DNA of 64,000 nt, from NCBI GenBank assembly GCA_954871525.1, contig OX940864.1, positions 7,000,001 through 7,064,000 on the forward strand, written 5' to 3'. This stretch comes from Parietaria judaica. Taxonomy: Eukaryota; Streptophyta; Magnoliopsida; Rosales; Urticaceae. The notes under the pieces are model-generated. The model ran no database searches. It saw nothing but the letters and a program-made list of their open reading frames with translations, and was not told the origin of the DNA. Shown in pieces: positions 23,236 through 35,235 of this stretch; position 1 is the stretch's first letter; each line of letters starts with the position of its first letter. Made by a program: the position numbers and the translations under genes.

Positions 23236-24944
23236 AGTACCTAACTTATATTTTTTCGTCTTCTTCTCCTATTTTTTCCATAATTTTGTGCAACATTAAT
23301 TAGTACCTAACTTATATTCTGGCTTTACTCTATAATATATACCGAATCACGCGACATACGATTATCACAATTTAATTCATTAGTATTACACATACTTAAA
23401 ATTTAAAAACCAAGATTTTACTTGTCTCAATTGAATCGTGACAAGCTTTTAATTTATTTTATGTAGATGTGAATTAAAAAGTTGATTTGGGTTTGATACA
23501 TTACATTATTTCTCGATTTTAGAGGTCAACCCTCAGATATGTATCCAACTATACAATCCTCTCGTATCATCTAGTTAAATAAAGAATAATTGCGATAAAA
23601 ATATTTATTTTTTAATAGTATGCTAGATTTTTTAGCTTTAAATTTTGTTGATTAAATACCCATAATCCTGAAATTTGTGTTTTCATTGATTTTCTTTTTC
23701 TTCTTTATATGCCTCTGTTAACTTTAAGTCACTTAGACACACGTATATGCTTCAAATTAAAGTAATTAACATAGAAATCGCAAAACATGAAAATGTATTA
23801 ATTTTGAGTTGTACATGTGTAAAAGAATCAACATTTATAGGGACATATGAGACGAAATCAATAAAAAAATGCAAATTTTTGATCTTGAGTATTTAATCAG
23901 AGCAACTCAAAGTTTGAGAATATGTTGCGCTATTTAAAAAAAAAATTACTTTTTCCGCAATTATTCCTTAAGAAACAAGTATAATACCCCATTCGATATA
24001 AGTGTGTTAAGAATGAATAACATTATAATTTGATGTAATTCTTAGCTTCAAGATCTGATTTTTTCTAAACTATAAAGGTGTGAACAAGTTTTTACACGCT
24101 TTGTTATCATATTTCATGGAATGATATGTAAAATTAGGAAGAAAATTATAAGCTTCTACATAATAATAATAGGCCAAAAGTCACATGCGAGACAATTATG
24201 CTAAAAGGTTATCTTTAGAAGTCTATGACTTCCAAGAAGGGGCATGGAATCATTTGGTATTTCTAGCGTAAACTATAGGCAACGACTAGGTCTAGCTTGC
24301 AACATTAGGGCATGATAAATTAGACCAAAATTAATTTTGGTGATTAAAAAATATGGTTGTATAATGAAATGGTGCTCATAAAAAAAAGATGAGAAAGCAA
24401 AAAATGTGTGGAAAGAATGTAGCCAAAAATTGGTGAAGAAAGATACTAATACGGTTGATTCACAAGTTGAGCATTGAAACTCTATTTTGTAAGCATTTTG
24501 ACTAAATGTGATGATCTATTTCTTAGGCAGCCAATTGGGTGTGTGTACCTTTGTGGACTATATTGATTTCTAAAAAAAAATTATAATAAATAAAAATTGG
24601 ATGCTAAATTATTTCTTTTCATTTATGGTGAGTGTACAATATCACATGTTAGGTAATATAAATCTACCTGCAATTGGTATAATTAATCATATTGCTTGTG
24701 TGGTAGTGTTGTTAGAATCTAGTTAAGAGTTAAGACCTAAGTTCATGAATGAGTGGTTTATATATATAGCGGAATCAAGAATGCATGTTCAAAGTAAAGT
24801 ACAAATATTTTTTGAAAAATAAGATTAAAAAAAAACGTGGCGGAAGAAGTTCTAATCATAAGATAAAGCGTAATCAAGAACTTAATTAGATTTTTTTAAA
24901 TGCCATTAGTACTATACAAATTATTCTATTGATATAACCATTAG
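23236..24944. other. Gene-free spacer after the foldback
   Basis: It contains a 19-bp direct repeat TTAGTACCTAACTTATATT at 23234-23252 and 23300-23318, and a possible MITE (listed separately). No gene is supported. Confidence 0.45.
23584..23975. mobile_element. Possible MITE with AATAATTGCG ends
   Basis: The left end reads AATAATTGCGATAAAAAT and the reverse complement of the right reads GGAATAATTGCGGAAAAA, sharing AATAATTGCG. The interior is AT-rich and non-coding. Only the outer ten bases match well, so this is a modest call. Confidence 0.4.
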
Positions 24945-25110
24945 TTCGAGCACTCCATCACTATGTGTATATATAGTGATGGAGTGTTCGATAAATGCTC
25001 GTATTTCGCTTGATTATGCTAACCATATATACACATATAGTGATGGAGTGTTCGTATACAAATTAAATGCCATTAGTAGGAGCATTTATCGAACACTCCA
25101 TCTCTATATG
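24945..25110. repeat. Nested inverted repeat cluster
   Basis: GGAGTGTTCGATAAATGCTC (about 24981-25000) is repeated in exact inverse as GAGCATTTATCGAACACTCC (about 25080-25099). Overlapping this, the first TAGTGATGGAGTGTTCG is preceded by its own near-inverse CGAGCACTCCATCACTA, and another direct copy lies at about 25038. Several alternative hairpins can therefore form. A 60-residue frame here is a by-product of the repeats. Confidence 0.7.
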
Positions 25111-25215
25111 TGTATATATAGCAAAGAGAGTTGCGCGTGGATTTATCCACTATCTTAAGACTTAAAGTATAAAATATTATTAAAAAAATATAAGTTTGTC
25201 TGCTTGAAAACAACT

Positions 25216-25280
25216 CACGGGCTAGGCAGCCCGTGTCCATGCTCACTGCGGGCGAAAGCCCGCCCCATCAGGAAGGCCTG
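25216..25280. repeat. Cluster of three GC-rich hairpins in AT-rich DNA
   Basis: Three adjacent perfect stem-loops occur within 65 bp. CACGGGCTAGGCAGCCCGTG (25216-25235) has an 8-bp stem with a 4-base loop. GCGGGCGAAAGCCCGC (25248-25263) has a 6-bp stem with a GAAA loop. CAGGAAGGCCTG (25269-25280) has a 4-bp stem. Surrounding sequence is strongly AT-rich. It does not look like a tRNA, snRNA or a Helitron end (no CTRR follows). Function unknown. Confidence 0.65.
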
Positions 25281-26810
25281 CCCGTCCGAGGTGGCAATAT
25301 ATATAATATTATTATGGAGCTTTTCTTTGGCTGCTTTAGAACTTACCTTAATTGGATGGAGTTAGTCGCCAATAATATTTAAACAACAGAGCATAGAATA
25401 TAGACACGGGTAGAACTAGAGGTTTGATATTCTATTTAAATGTGAGTCATAAAACATTAATTATGAGCTCCAAACTCAAGTTAGAGTATTTACGTAATTC
25501 TATTACTTTAAAAAGTGACATAGGCCAAGAATCTTGTGAGTAACTTACTAACTATTTCAAGAGTATGCATGAATTATCTCACCCTATAATAAATAAAAAA
25601 ATGCAAAACTTAAATTTTTTTTACAAAATAATTAGTTAGAAATGACTATCAATTTCCAAATTAGAAATCATACTTTCAAGTTCAACGAATTGAAGCATGA
25701 AAAGGGCAAATAGATTCATTTATTCTATTTTAATAAACAGTGATGAAGTGAAGGTGACAAAGTCTTCCATAAATTCATATGAGAAATTAAAATGTCTCCA
25801 CACAATAAGTAGACCGTTCTTAACCCTCAACTTCCCTTATATTGCATGCACAATTAATATCAATTAGCATGACTTTATGATGATTTAGCAAAGCATCAAT
25901 GCACAAGAAAAGAACATGAGCTTTATTTCATTGAAAGACTTGGCCATTCAAAGTTTGATGTGAGAGTCCCCCAACCAACTACATTTTAGCACAAGACCCA
26001 AAATCTCTCAAGTCTCACACCCACACAACTCCCATTTTAATTCCCCTTGGGAAGAGAGAAAAAAGAAAAACACCCAATCCTTTGACTTAACAACAAAATA
26101 AAATATAAAAAGCAACTAATATGGATAAATACAAACAAGAATTTTTTTTTTGTCCTTTCTTAATCCAATAATTGAATTATTTTTTATTCTATTTACAATT
26201 CCAATTCCAAACAAATCTAAAATTTGTAATCCAATTCAACATTGTGTTTATGATTTAATTAATTTTTTATTTAGTGACTGTCGAATCTAAATCTGACGGT
26301 CGATGTTATTTTATTTTACTGATAAAAAAATAAACTCGGAGTCGGTAATTTCAAATTCTAAAATTCTAAAATGGTACGGAAATTCCGATTACACTTTAGT
26401 TATAGCATTACTAGTAGTAGAGAGCAACTATGCAACTTGTTCAAGTAGTTACAAGGAACCAAGACATGGATGCTATTAAGCCCTCAACACAAGTCAAATA
26501 GCAAAGGAAATAAGTTATATCATGGGAAAATGCTTCTTTCAATGATGATAGTGTTGGTTAGAATTTTGATAGAGAAAAGGATTTTCATTGTTGACTCGGT
26601 TCTTTTTGGGGAATTTTGAAAGTCGTAGGAAGGACGGCCAATTTGATTGAGGCTTTCTCATTCTTGCCCTTTTTTTTTTTTCTTTCTAATTTCTTACTTT
26701 GCACAATGCCCACCACTTGGAGTCACATTGGATGTGTGAGAACATGAAGTGGCACTCACTTACCTAAACACAAACAACACAAAGAATTACAAAAAGAAAT
26801 TGGATTGGAG
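25281..26810. other. Gene-free AT-rich spacer
   Basis: No coding sequence, RNA gene or clear repeat was recognised beyond homopolymer runs. Confidence 0.45.
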
Positions 26811-27042
26811 TACGTGACTATATACCCCCTATCTTTCTGTATACGTCCAAATACCTCCCTCAAAACTTTGTAAATAATCATCTAGACCCCTTGGGTGGGT
26901 CATCTTCACTTATTCTTAAAGTTAAGGAGTAAAGACACCAAGTGCAAAAGTTCAAAGTCCTCGGGTCTAAATGTCTATTTACAAAGTTCGGAGGGGGACA
27001 TATGCACATATACAGAAAGTTCAAGGAGTACATGGTCAAGTA
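26811..27042. mobile_element. MITE with about 85-bp inverted ends
   Basis: The left end reads TACGTGACTATATACCCC and the reverse complement of the right reads TACTTGACCATGTACTCC. Inward similarity continues through TTTCTGTATA, ACTTTGTAAATA and TAGACCC, so the two arms make up most of the roughly 232-bp element. The open frame across it is incidental. No target duplication was resolved. Confidence 0.6.
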
Positions 27043-30035
27043 TCACCAAAAAATATCTCTACCCTTTTCAAATTTTAACCATCATAAGCCAATATGATAT
27101 TTATGTGATTGTATTTAAATAATTATAATTTTAAATCCCTTTAATAGAGAGATTTGCCGACCCACCGACTGAAAAATTGCCCTCTCAAATTCTCTAACTA
27201 TACAAAGGCCAGCTAATATTTACATATGATACATACATACATACATACATGTACTATATATATTAATAATACGTTACTAGAGTTTAATTATCATTTCATG
27301 TCATTTTATGCTCTAATTGGCTCGGCAATAAAGACGAGCATGCCATACTAAATAGTGGACATTGGAGCTACATGAAGATGATGACATTTTAATTTTAGTT
27401 TTTTCTTTTCTTTTTTGGTGTCCCTGGGATGATTTAGTGCACTTTGCTAGGGCTAGCTTTCTAAACAGTAAAAAACAAGTATAAATATTAGTTAGTACTT
27501 GCTTGAATGAGAGTCTATGCCATATGATTTTACTTGCCTTTTTTAAATCTATGGAAAAAGGAAGAGTAGTGGTACTTAATTGAAAATCTATATAGTCCAC
27601 TCAATCACATAATGGAAAGAAAAAAAAAACTTTGGTAAAAATTAAATAAAATAGAAAGATAAAGTGAGTGTGGTATATTCTTCTACAAGGGTAGCTCTAC
27701 TAATTTTTTTTTTATTCATACGACTATTTTTCATTTGGAGGTATAAGAATTTAATATTTTAATTTTTTATGATTCCATGAATTTATGATTCAGGGATGAA
27801 CTTTTTAATATTTAAAATTATTTTCAAAATTGTATTTACTTGTTGTTAAAATTCTGCCGTTATTCATTTTTTTAAAAAGTTTTAGAGCGGAAATATATTC
27901 AAGACCATACATTCAAAATATCGTTAAATTAGTAAAATAAGCAAAAAAGAAAAAAATTAATTTATAAACACTGAAAACTTTTAACTTTTTTTTTTTACTA
28001 TATAAACTAAAACACGCTAAAATACCTCCTTTTCGTTGTTTGTATTTATCTGGGAGAGTGGAAAGAAAGATTTATAAGGTCGGTCTAGGAATATTTTTTG
28101 GCATCATGTATAAGAATATTGATTCAGTGGGGATTTACGGCTGAGATTGGTCAACATTAATATATATATATATATATAAAGTTTGATCAAACGTTGACTA
28201 GCTTGCTAAATGCTTTCCTCAATATTTATTTTCCTTTTTATTTTCTCTATGGATTCATATATTCCATTGTGATTTATATATTATTTGGCATTTTGGTCAA
28301 CACTAGTAAAGTAAATTTTAGTTGCTCAAAAAAGCAACGCGATATCACTTTCTTTGGTGTTAAATCGATTGATAATATAGCAAGCAATAATGATAATGAT
28401 AAAAATTAAATATAACAAAACATTAACAAGATTAAGTTCTTTGCGGTAGAATTGAGGAAAAGCTTCACATTGTTCTCATTTCAACATTTTAATACTTTAA
28501 TTTGTCTTTGTTTTCAAAGGCTGAACTAAATATCTTTCCTTGAAAATATGTTGTAATTGAAAAATATTCTTAGTATTGGAATATTATATACGAATTCATT
28601 ATTTCAACTTGTATCTAGAGATGCATGCAAGTGCATGCAAGTTGAGTTTGACCTAATCTAGAAAGTAGCAAAAAATAGATGATCACCACGCATAGAGGTA
28701 CATTATATAAATAATGTTGGTCAATCGATAAATATGAAATTGATAATATTTTTTTTAAAAATCTAATAATTGTAAATCAAGTTAAATAAGTCTAAAATTA
28801 ATTCATTTTTAAAAAATAAGATAGATAAATGAAATGAGATAAACGGCTCAAACCCGATTAACACGTTAAAACACATAATGAACACTCAATCTAAATTATC
28901 GTTCTAGAAGAAAAAAAAACTCACAAGTCTTATAGTGATGCCACTTCATCAAAATGTTTTGTTACATTTTGATGAAGTAAGATATGTTAAGTACTTTTAT
29001 GCTATTATCTTTAATCAAATACACCGAATAGAAATTAGACAAATTTTATTTCGTATCACTATTTCACTGTAGATCAAAGTGTGGCGTAAATATACATCCC
29101 TTGTGTAAAATTGACATATATTATTAATGATCACATTCACGTGACCTTGTTCAAACTTAAGAGAAATAAGTGTCTTTTGTTATTATTTTTATTTCTCGTG
29201 CGTGACGAATACTGTTGGTACTTTTTCCCTTAATTAGCTCACTCGAGTTTTAAAGTCCTGAAATTTTTAATGAAGATGGGTTATAATGGTTTTCACCAAG
29301 AATAATGTTAGGGTAAAGAGAATCACTATCGATAAAGCTGAGGGACGTTATCATTAATTACTCTAATAATTGAGTAGCACCGGCGGAAAGCAAGTACTAA
29401 TTGATAAATGTAGTTTAAAACAGCTTGGTAAGGGTTATTCGTATTTCAGGATAATAAATTCCCGTTTAATTAATATTTGGATAAATTAGCAATCGCTTAT
29501 ATTATCCTTTTTCTAGGTCTCCATTCTAACCAACGTGGTGAAATAACACTTATTAATTATGTAATTTTCACATTATTAATTTTCCGAAAGTTGTACTGTA
29601 TTCGAAAGAAATAAAGATTACTTCTAAAGTAATACTTATTAAACTCAAGATAGATGACTCATTGTTATCTTCACTATAAGCTATATTATGACGAGATGTT
29701 TAACTTAGTTTGGCTTATTTTTTATTATAATTTAATTGACCTATAACGATGACATTTTCGTCGCTAATATTTTAGAGAGATTGATTTTTTATTTTCCATA
29801 AGCTTATAGCAATATATTGTTGTGACATAGCCAGCTTTGTATTTCAGGCGATGCACTTCAGACGATGCACTTTTATAATAAATCGAGATTTAAGAAAAAT
29901 TATTGTAAAAATTTAGTGAAATAAAAATTATTTTAATAATAAAATTTAGTTATTATTCTTTGTAGTTTATTAATTAATTATCTAAGAAGTAAATATATGA
30001 TTTGAGAAAAAAATTATTTAACTAATTTTTAAAAT
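27043..30035. other. Gene-free AT-rich spacer
   Basis: Contains an ATAC microsatellite near 27230-27250, a short (TA)n run near 28160 and one isolated hairpin (listed separately). No gene is supported. Confidence 0.45.
28943..28978. repeat. Perfect 14-bp inverted repeat
   Basis: ACTTCATCAAAATG and its exact inverse CATTTTGATGAAGT are separated by 8 bases. It lies in non-coding sequence; no gene end is nearby, so a terminator role is not supported. Confidence 0.5.
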
Positions 30036-30460
30036 AGAGATAATTGCGACATAAATACCTCATTTTTACACTTCGTAGAGAGTATATTTCAATACTTATT
30101 TTTGCCGTCATAAATACCCAGGGTTTTAGTTTCAGTATAACTTTGAACTCTGTCACTAAACCAAAGTTAATGATAAGTTTATGCGACATACTCGGTGGTT
30201 TCGGTGACGCACTCGATAATCTCGGCGGTGTCGGTGACGTACTTCGCAGTATCGGCAACACACTTGGTCGTGAGTATACATTGTCGACTGTGTCGACAAT
30301 GCCAAGTGGGTCGCCAACATCGCGATTACGTCAAAAAATGCCGAATGCATCGTTGATATCGTTGAGTACGTCACCGACATCGTCGAAAATAACAAGTGTG
30401 CTGCCGGCACTGCCTTCCACCGAGTGTATTTCAATAATAAATAATTAATTATGGCATAAT
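30036..30460. mobile_element. Foldback-like MITE with CG-rich core
   Basis: The left end GATAATTGCGACATAAATACC is of the same type as other MITE ends here, while the right end is diverged (GGCATAAT in inverse). The core (30185-30420) is unusually rich in CG and made of short TCGGTGACGYACT-like modules. GTCGGTGACGTACT on the left is matched by GAGTACGTCACCGACAT, its inverse, on the right. At the centre CATTGTCGAC-TGT-GTCGACAATG (30279-30301) is a perfect 10-bp palindromic stem. The frames of 79-134 residues here are by-products. Confidence 0.55.
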
Positions 30461-31187
30461 CAATATACATGTATATAGATATAAAGACTTATAAACAATA
30501 CAAAATAAACATATATGTAACAACTACATAAACTATACTTAATATGTATACTATATAGTGGTATTTTTTTTAAGATTAATGAACATATGCACGTGAGTAT
30601 GCTACTAGCATACTAGCTACGCCTATGCATATATCCGATATAAAAAAATCATTTGGCTCGATGTAGAGGAGAATGTCGTTTTTGTACGTAAATAATTTGT
30701 GATAAAACTAATTATCGTCCCCATAAGTGCCTACATCGATTACCCTAGCGACAATGTTTAGGCGCTATATCGCCAAGCCGCCAACGCTCTAGGTTTATGT
30801 CATTTTTCTTATAGTGAAAAAAATTATTTAAGAGAAATAATAATATGTATCATGTAAGTAAATATAACTTATTTTTGGTAAAGTACCAGAAAATAAATTC
30901 AATAATAAATAGGAACTGAAATAGAAAGTTTCAATTCAAGTAAAACATCTCAAAGAATACTTTGGAGACAGTTTACGCGTATACGTGAAGTTTACTATTT
31001 TTATAATAGAACTCTAGAATAAGCGTTGTTGATGATTTGTAAATACGTGTATTTTGTCCAGTTGGGAGAAATAAAATATGCATAATGACTCGAAGAATAA
31101 TAATAAAAATTTATTCTTATAGAAGAAAATATTTTGACCAATATTACTCATTGTGATTCGCCTAATTTATGAAACTTTAAGGCTCGA

Positions 31188-31227
<40 letters not shown>

Positions 31228-31346
31228 TCAGTAAATATGATATATTTGTACTATTAATATAGTCATAGCATAGCATGTTTGATTCAAATTAGAGTATATT
31301 AAAAAGTTCAATTTAATCATGTGAGAGGATGGCCCTTTTCGAGTTT
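30461..31346. other. Gene-free spacer
   Basis: AT-rich, with a (TA)n microsatellite at about 31194-31222. No coding sequence is supported. Confidence 0.45.
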
Positions 31347-31351
31347 ATTAT

Positions 31352-31583
31352 TGTTAACAAAAAAAATGGAGAGGAAAATGTTGTAGATTTCATTGAGGTT
31401 GAAAGGCTATTTATACATGTACAAGAGTTCTAGATTATTCTACTTCTACATTATTCTAAGAGTAATAAATACTTTCTAGATAATTCTTATTCTAGGTGAT
31501 TCTAATTAAATATAACTTAGATTGTTCTAGATAAACTTTAATCTATAATATACTAAATAAATCTAGAATATTCTAATTTAACA
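31352..31583 (-). repeat. 3' LTR of the deleted Copia element (232 bp)
   Basis: On the minus strand it begins TGTTAAATTAG and ends TTGTTAACA, obeying TG...CA. Directly upstream (31584 onward) the minus strand reads GAGGGGGAG, a standard Copia polypurine tract next to TGTTA. A TATA-like TGTATAAATAGCC lies inside. Confidence 0.9.
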
Positions 31584-31590
31584 CTCCCCC

Positions 31591-32175
31591 TCAAGCTGGA
31601 GCATATATGTTAATCATGCCCAGCTTGTTACAAAGATATTCGACCCGTACCCCGTTAAGAGCCTTTGTGAAAATATCTCCTATTTGGTTGTCCGTCTTCA
31701 CATATGATGTGGAAACCAAGCCTTGTTGAATCTTCTCGCGAACAAAGTGACAGTCGATCTCAATGTGTTTTGTCCTCTCATGAAATACTGGATTAGATGC
31801 GATATGAATAGCCGCTTGGTTGTCGCACCATAACTTTGCCGGCAAAGAGACTTTGAGACCTATCTCTGTCAGTAGTTGATGTATCCACATTATTTCGCAT
31901 GTTGCTTGTGCCATTGCTCTGTACTCTGACTCAGCACTGGATCTTGACACAACATGTTGCTTCTTGCTTTTCCATGAGATCAAGTTCCCTCCTACAAAGA
32001 CGCAATAGCCAGTGGTTGATCTCCTGTCAATCTTGGATCCTGCCCAATCTGCATCTGTAAAACATTCAATGGAAGTATGACCATGATTTGAGTATAAGAT
32101 TCCACGCCCTGGTGCTCCCTTCAAATAGCATAAGATCTGCTCTAATGCTGCCCAATGTTCATCTGTCGGAGATGC
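31591..32175 (-). pseudogene. Copia pol fragment: RNase H domain
   Basis: An open frame of 194 residues enters directly from the deletion junction with no start codon of its own. It shows the Copia RNase H layout: TDADWAGS with the first acidic residue, SSAESEYRAMA with the catalytic Glu, LWCDNQAAI with the next Asp, and the usual ending KTDNQIGDIFTKAL before the polypurine tract. The domain itself has no stop or frameshift. Without gag, integrase and reverse transcriptase it cannot act as a transposition unit. Confidence 0.92.
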
Positions 32176-32329
32176 CTAGATTATTCTACTTCTACATTAT
32201 TCTAAGAGTAATAAATACTTTCTAGATAATTCTTATTCTAGGTGATTCTAATTAAATATAACTTAGATTGTTCTAGATAAACTTTAATCTATAATATACT
32301 AAATAAATCTAGAATATTCTAATTTAACA
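32176..32329 (-). repeat. Truncated 5' LTR of the deleted Copia element (154 bp)
   Basis: Matches 31430-31583 base for base by eye. It starts with TGTTAAATTAG at its outer end but stops at CTAGATT, where it joins the pol fragment at 32175/32176. The missing 78 bp are the 3' part of the LTR. Confidence 0.9.
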
Positions 32330-32334
32330 ATTAT

Positions 32335-35235
32335 GAACAAAATAATACGCGAGTCTATGCAATCTAAAGTAATCGCAGGGGCCTTTGCGAGGTTGCGGAA
32401 CAAGTCCTTCCAAGTTTTTTTTTTTTTTTGGGTCTTGAAATCCGAGATCGGAGCTCGGGTATTCCTAGAGTGAATAATCGATGTCTCTCGACGCTACCTA
32501 TAAATTACAACCAACAAAATAGACATTCAAAACATATTCTTTTGAAAATTAAACATAAATGAGAAAATGTCGAGCATGTATAATATTATTGGTTTGAACT
32601 TTGAAAAAGATATAATTAATGCAAAGCAGTTTAGAAAGTTGTAGTTAAAGGATAATAACATTGAAAGTCTTCCAATAAACAAAAACAGTAATAAAAAAAA
32701 TTAAAAAAGAAAAGAAAACGATTGTGCTCCAAATTCAGAGTACAAGTTCAACTAATCACAACTCCATAACGATTGGTCCGTCCACGTCATCACCTTGCCA
32801 CAGTTGGATAGTTCAATTTTGAGTATTTCCACACCTTAAAATAAATTAATACATAATATTTTAAATATTAAAATTCGTATTGTAAATTTGATAATTAATT
32901 TGTAGTTCATCATGGGACCCCACAAAGTCTTTGATACATGAGAAAAATGAGACCGTTTTAATTTATATATATATATATATATATTATGATCTAAATATTC
33001 TAGTTAGTCAGAAACGTTAGTCTCATTTCCATAATATTACTAATTTTTATTGTGTGCGAATGTGATATTGTTAGGAGAAATTTATAATTTTATGCACGAA
33101 TATGCATAAATTTTTTGTAATTTGAGATTTAGTTGTCGAGAATTTTTGGGCAAAAATACTTCCAATTTCAATTTTAATCGTAGTCGTGTATCTTCCGTGA
33201 TAGAATGCATTTGTATTGAGAACTCGATTTCACTTGTGATTTGGATACCGATATTCTCGTTTTCTGAGTAGAAATCTTTTTTAGCAAGTACAATATTTAG
33301 AATTTTAACCTTTTATTTTTATGACCGTGACATCCGATTATCTTTTTGCCTGATTAATAACTAGGAGACCCTCACATTATCGTCGGGGAGACTAACCTAG
33401 TGGCTCAATTGTTGCGTTTAGAGAGAACCTAAACCCTAAATTATTAATTTTACATATATTGTTGGTAAACTATTATAAATAGGTAAATACTCATAAAAAG
33501 ATAGAGGTCATTCCCAAATAGCAATGATAAATGAAAAAGATGAGATTTTTATGTTTTGACCAAAATGTTATTAATGAAATAAATTCCACGTGGACTGGTA
33601 GTTATGATAATAGTACAGAGAAAACGGTTGTGGAGATAATAATGATAATAGTTTATTTACAAAGTGATGAGACCTTAAACATATGGTTATCAAATCAGTG
33701 TTAAACCTGATTTGCTCATAATATCAATGCCTGTCAGAACCACAAACTATAAGCTTGTTAGCTCTATCTGAACTGAATGACACCCCTTTCCAATTCCCAT
33801 GTTAGCTCTTTACTTTCTTTTTCAATCAAACCACCAAAATTTTATAGAATCATTGCAATAATGCCCTCGAGGTTTAAGTTTTAGCAAGAACAACTGACCA
33901 CTATAATTTTAAACAATAACACATTTGCCTCTTATTTCTCTTTACAAATTTAAAAATGAAAGAAAACTAAAACTTGTGCATAACACATCACTTGTTTGAA
34001 GCTATTTTATATATGAAAAAAAATTAAAAATTAATACTTTTTAGCTGTTAGTTAATCACAATAGTTTGAAGATAGTTTTAAATACATTATTTGTAATTCT
34101 TACTTTGCAATTTTTTGAAAAATAGTTTTAATTCCTTAATTGTAACGCAAATTCTTTTACAAAAATTCAAGAGGAAAATTGAAACGACAGAAAAAATTAA
34201 AGACCATTACTAGCAATTGCTCAACTTTATTTACAAGAAGATTGACGCATTATCCGTTTTTATTATTCCTCGAAATTTCATGCCATTATTATCAGTTTTG
34301 AATAGTGTTGATGAATTTGAGCTGTAATTAACTGAAAATAAACTGCATTTATGTCAATCAATACAAATTAAATGAATGTGAGACTGAAAAGTTTTTCAAG
34401 ATACTTTGGCCGAAGCCAAACCTAGCAAGCAATTATATTTCTCTCGAGAGAAACAAGGGATTCGCCATCAAGATCAAACCTTTTCAGATTTCCATGCCAT
34501 GCATAAAAATAAATAAAATAAAATAAAATGAAAAAAATTAAAGGGCATTATGGTCATTCCACTACCCTTAAAAAAACTGCTTGGTTGTGCAGATCTATAA
34601 GTAAAGGTGTAACCCACAGACAAAGACAGAGAGAGTGGTAGAGAAAAAGAGGGAATTAGCTTCTTCTTATCATTCTCTTTGAACTGTACAATGTCAGTAC
34701 TAAGCTATCTTCTTATTTTAATTAATTAATTAATTAATTAAAATCTACTTAAACAACAAACATAGACTGTTTCAAACCCCACAACGAAAATTTTAATTAA
34801 TTAATTAATAACTAATTTACCGAGCTAATTTACCACTATTTAAAACAAAATAAAAACAACCCTATTCATCAAGCAAAAAAAAACAGAGTTGGTACTGAAT
34901 GACTTGAGGGTTGAGCAACGAAGTGTATTGATCAAGTAAAATCAAGCTGCAACAAGTTCATATGAATCTTCAAACAAAACCCACAATGAAATTAATCGAA
35001 AAGAATAAACTTATAAAATTTCAGCTTCTACGATCAAGCCAATGTTGTTTGAAAAAAAAAATAAAAAAATTGAAGCAGAACAGAGTTCATACTGAATATC
35101 TTACATATACAGTTAGAGAGAGGAAGAAGATGAAGATGAAGAAGAGCCATGTATTGATCAAGCAGCAACAAATTCACGTGAATCCGAAAGCAACCAGAAA
35201 AGAAAAAAAAAACAGTTCCCTAGAATCTCGAGCTA
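32335..35235. other. Gene-free spacer and zinc-finger 3' flank
   Basis: Contains a (TA)n run near 32965-32985 and (AATT)n blocks near 34720-34740 and 34793-34808. Otherwise AT-rich without coding evidence. The plus-strand frame at 34962-35246 is poly-A-rich and overlaps the 3' end of the zinc-finger gene, so I do not call it. Confidence 0.5.

Larger units (their letters stand above)
31352..32329 (-). mobile_element. Internally deleted Ty1/Copia retrotransposon
   Basis: A complete 3' LTR, a polypurine tract, the RNase H end of pol and a truncated 5' LTR remain, all on the minus strand. The element is flanked by a perfect 5-bp target duplication ATTAT (31347-31351 and 32330-32334). Everything from the last part of the 5' LTR through primer-binding site, gag, protease, integrase and reverse transcriptase is missing. 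Deletion therefore followed a normal insertion. The 154-bp shared LTR portions look identical, which argues for a young insertion. Confidence 0.93.

Noticed and set aside
25216..25280. GC-rich hairpins as a Helitron 3' end
   Set aside because: A Helitron end needs one hairpin a few bases before CTRR and insertion into AT; neither is found.
30044..30448. 134-residue plus-strand frame with Gly/Asp/Leu repeats
   Set aside because: It is the translation of the CG-rich modular core of a MITE-like foldback, and a second frame is open on the other strand.
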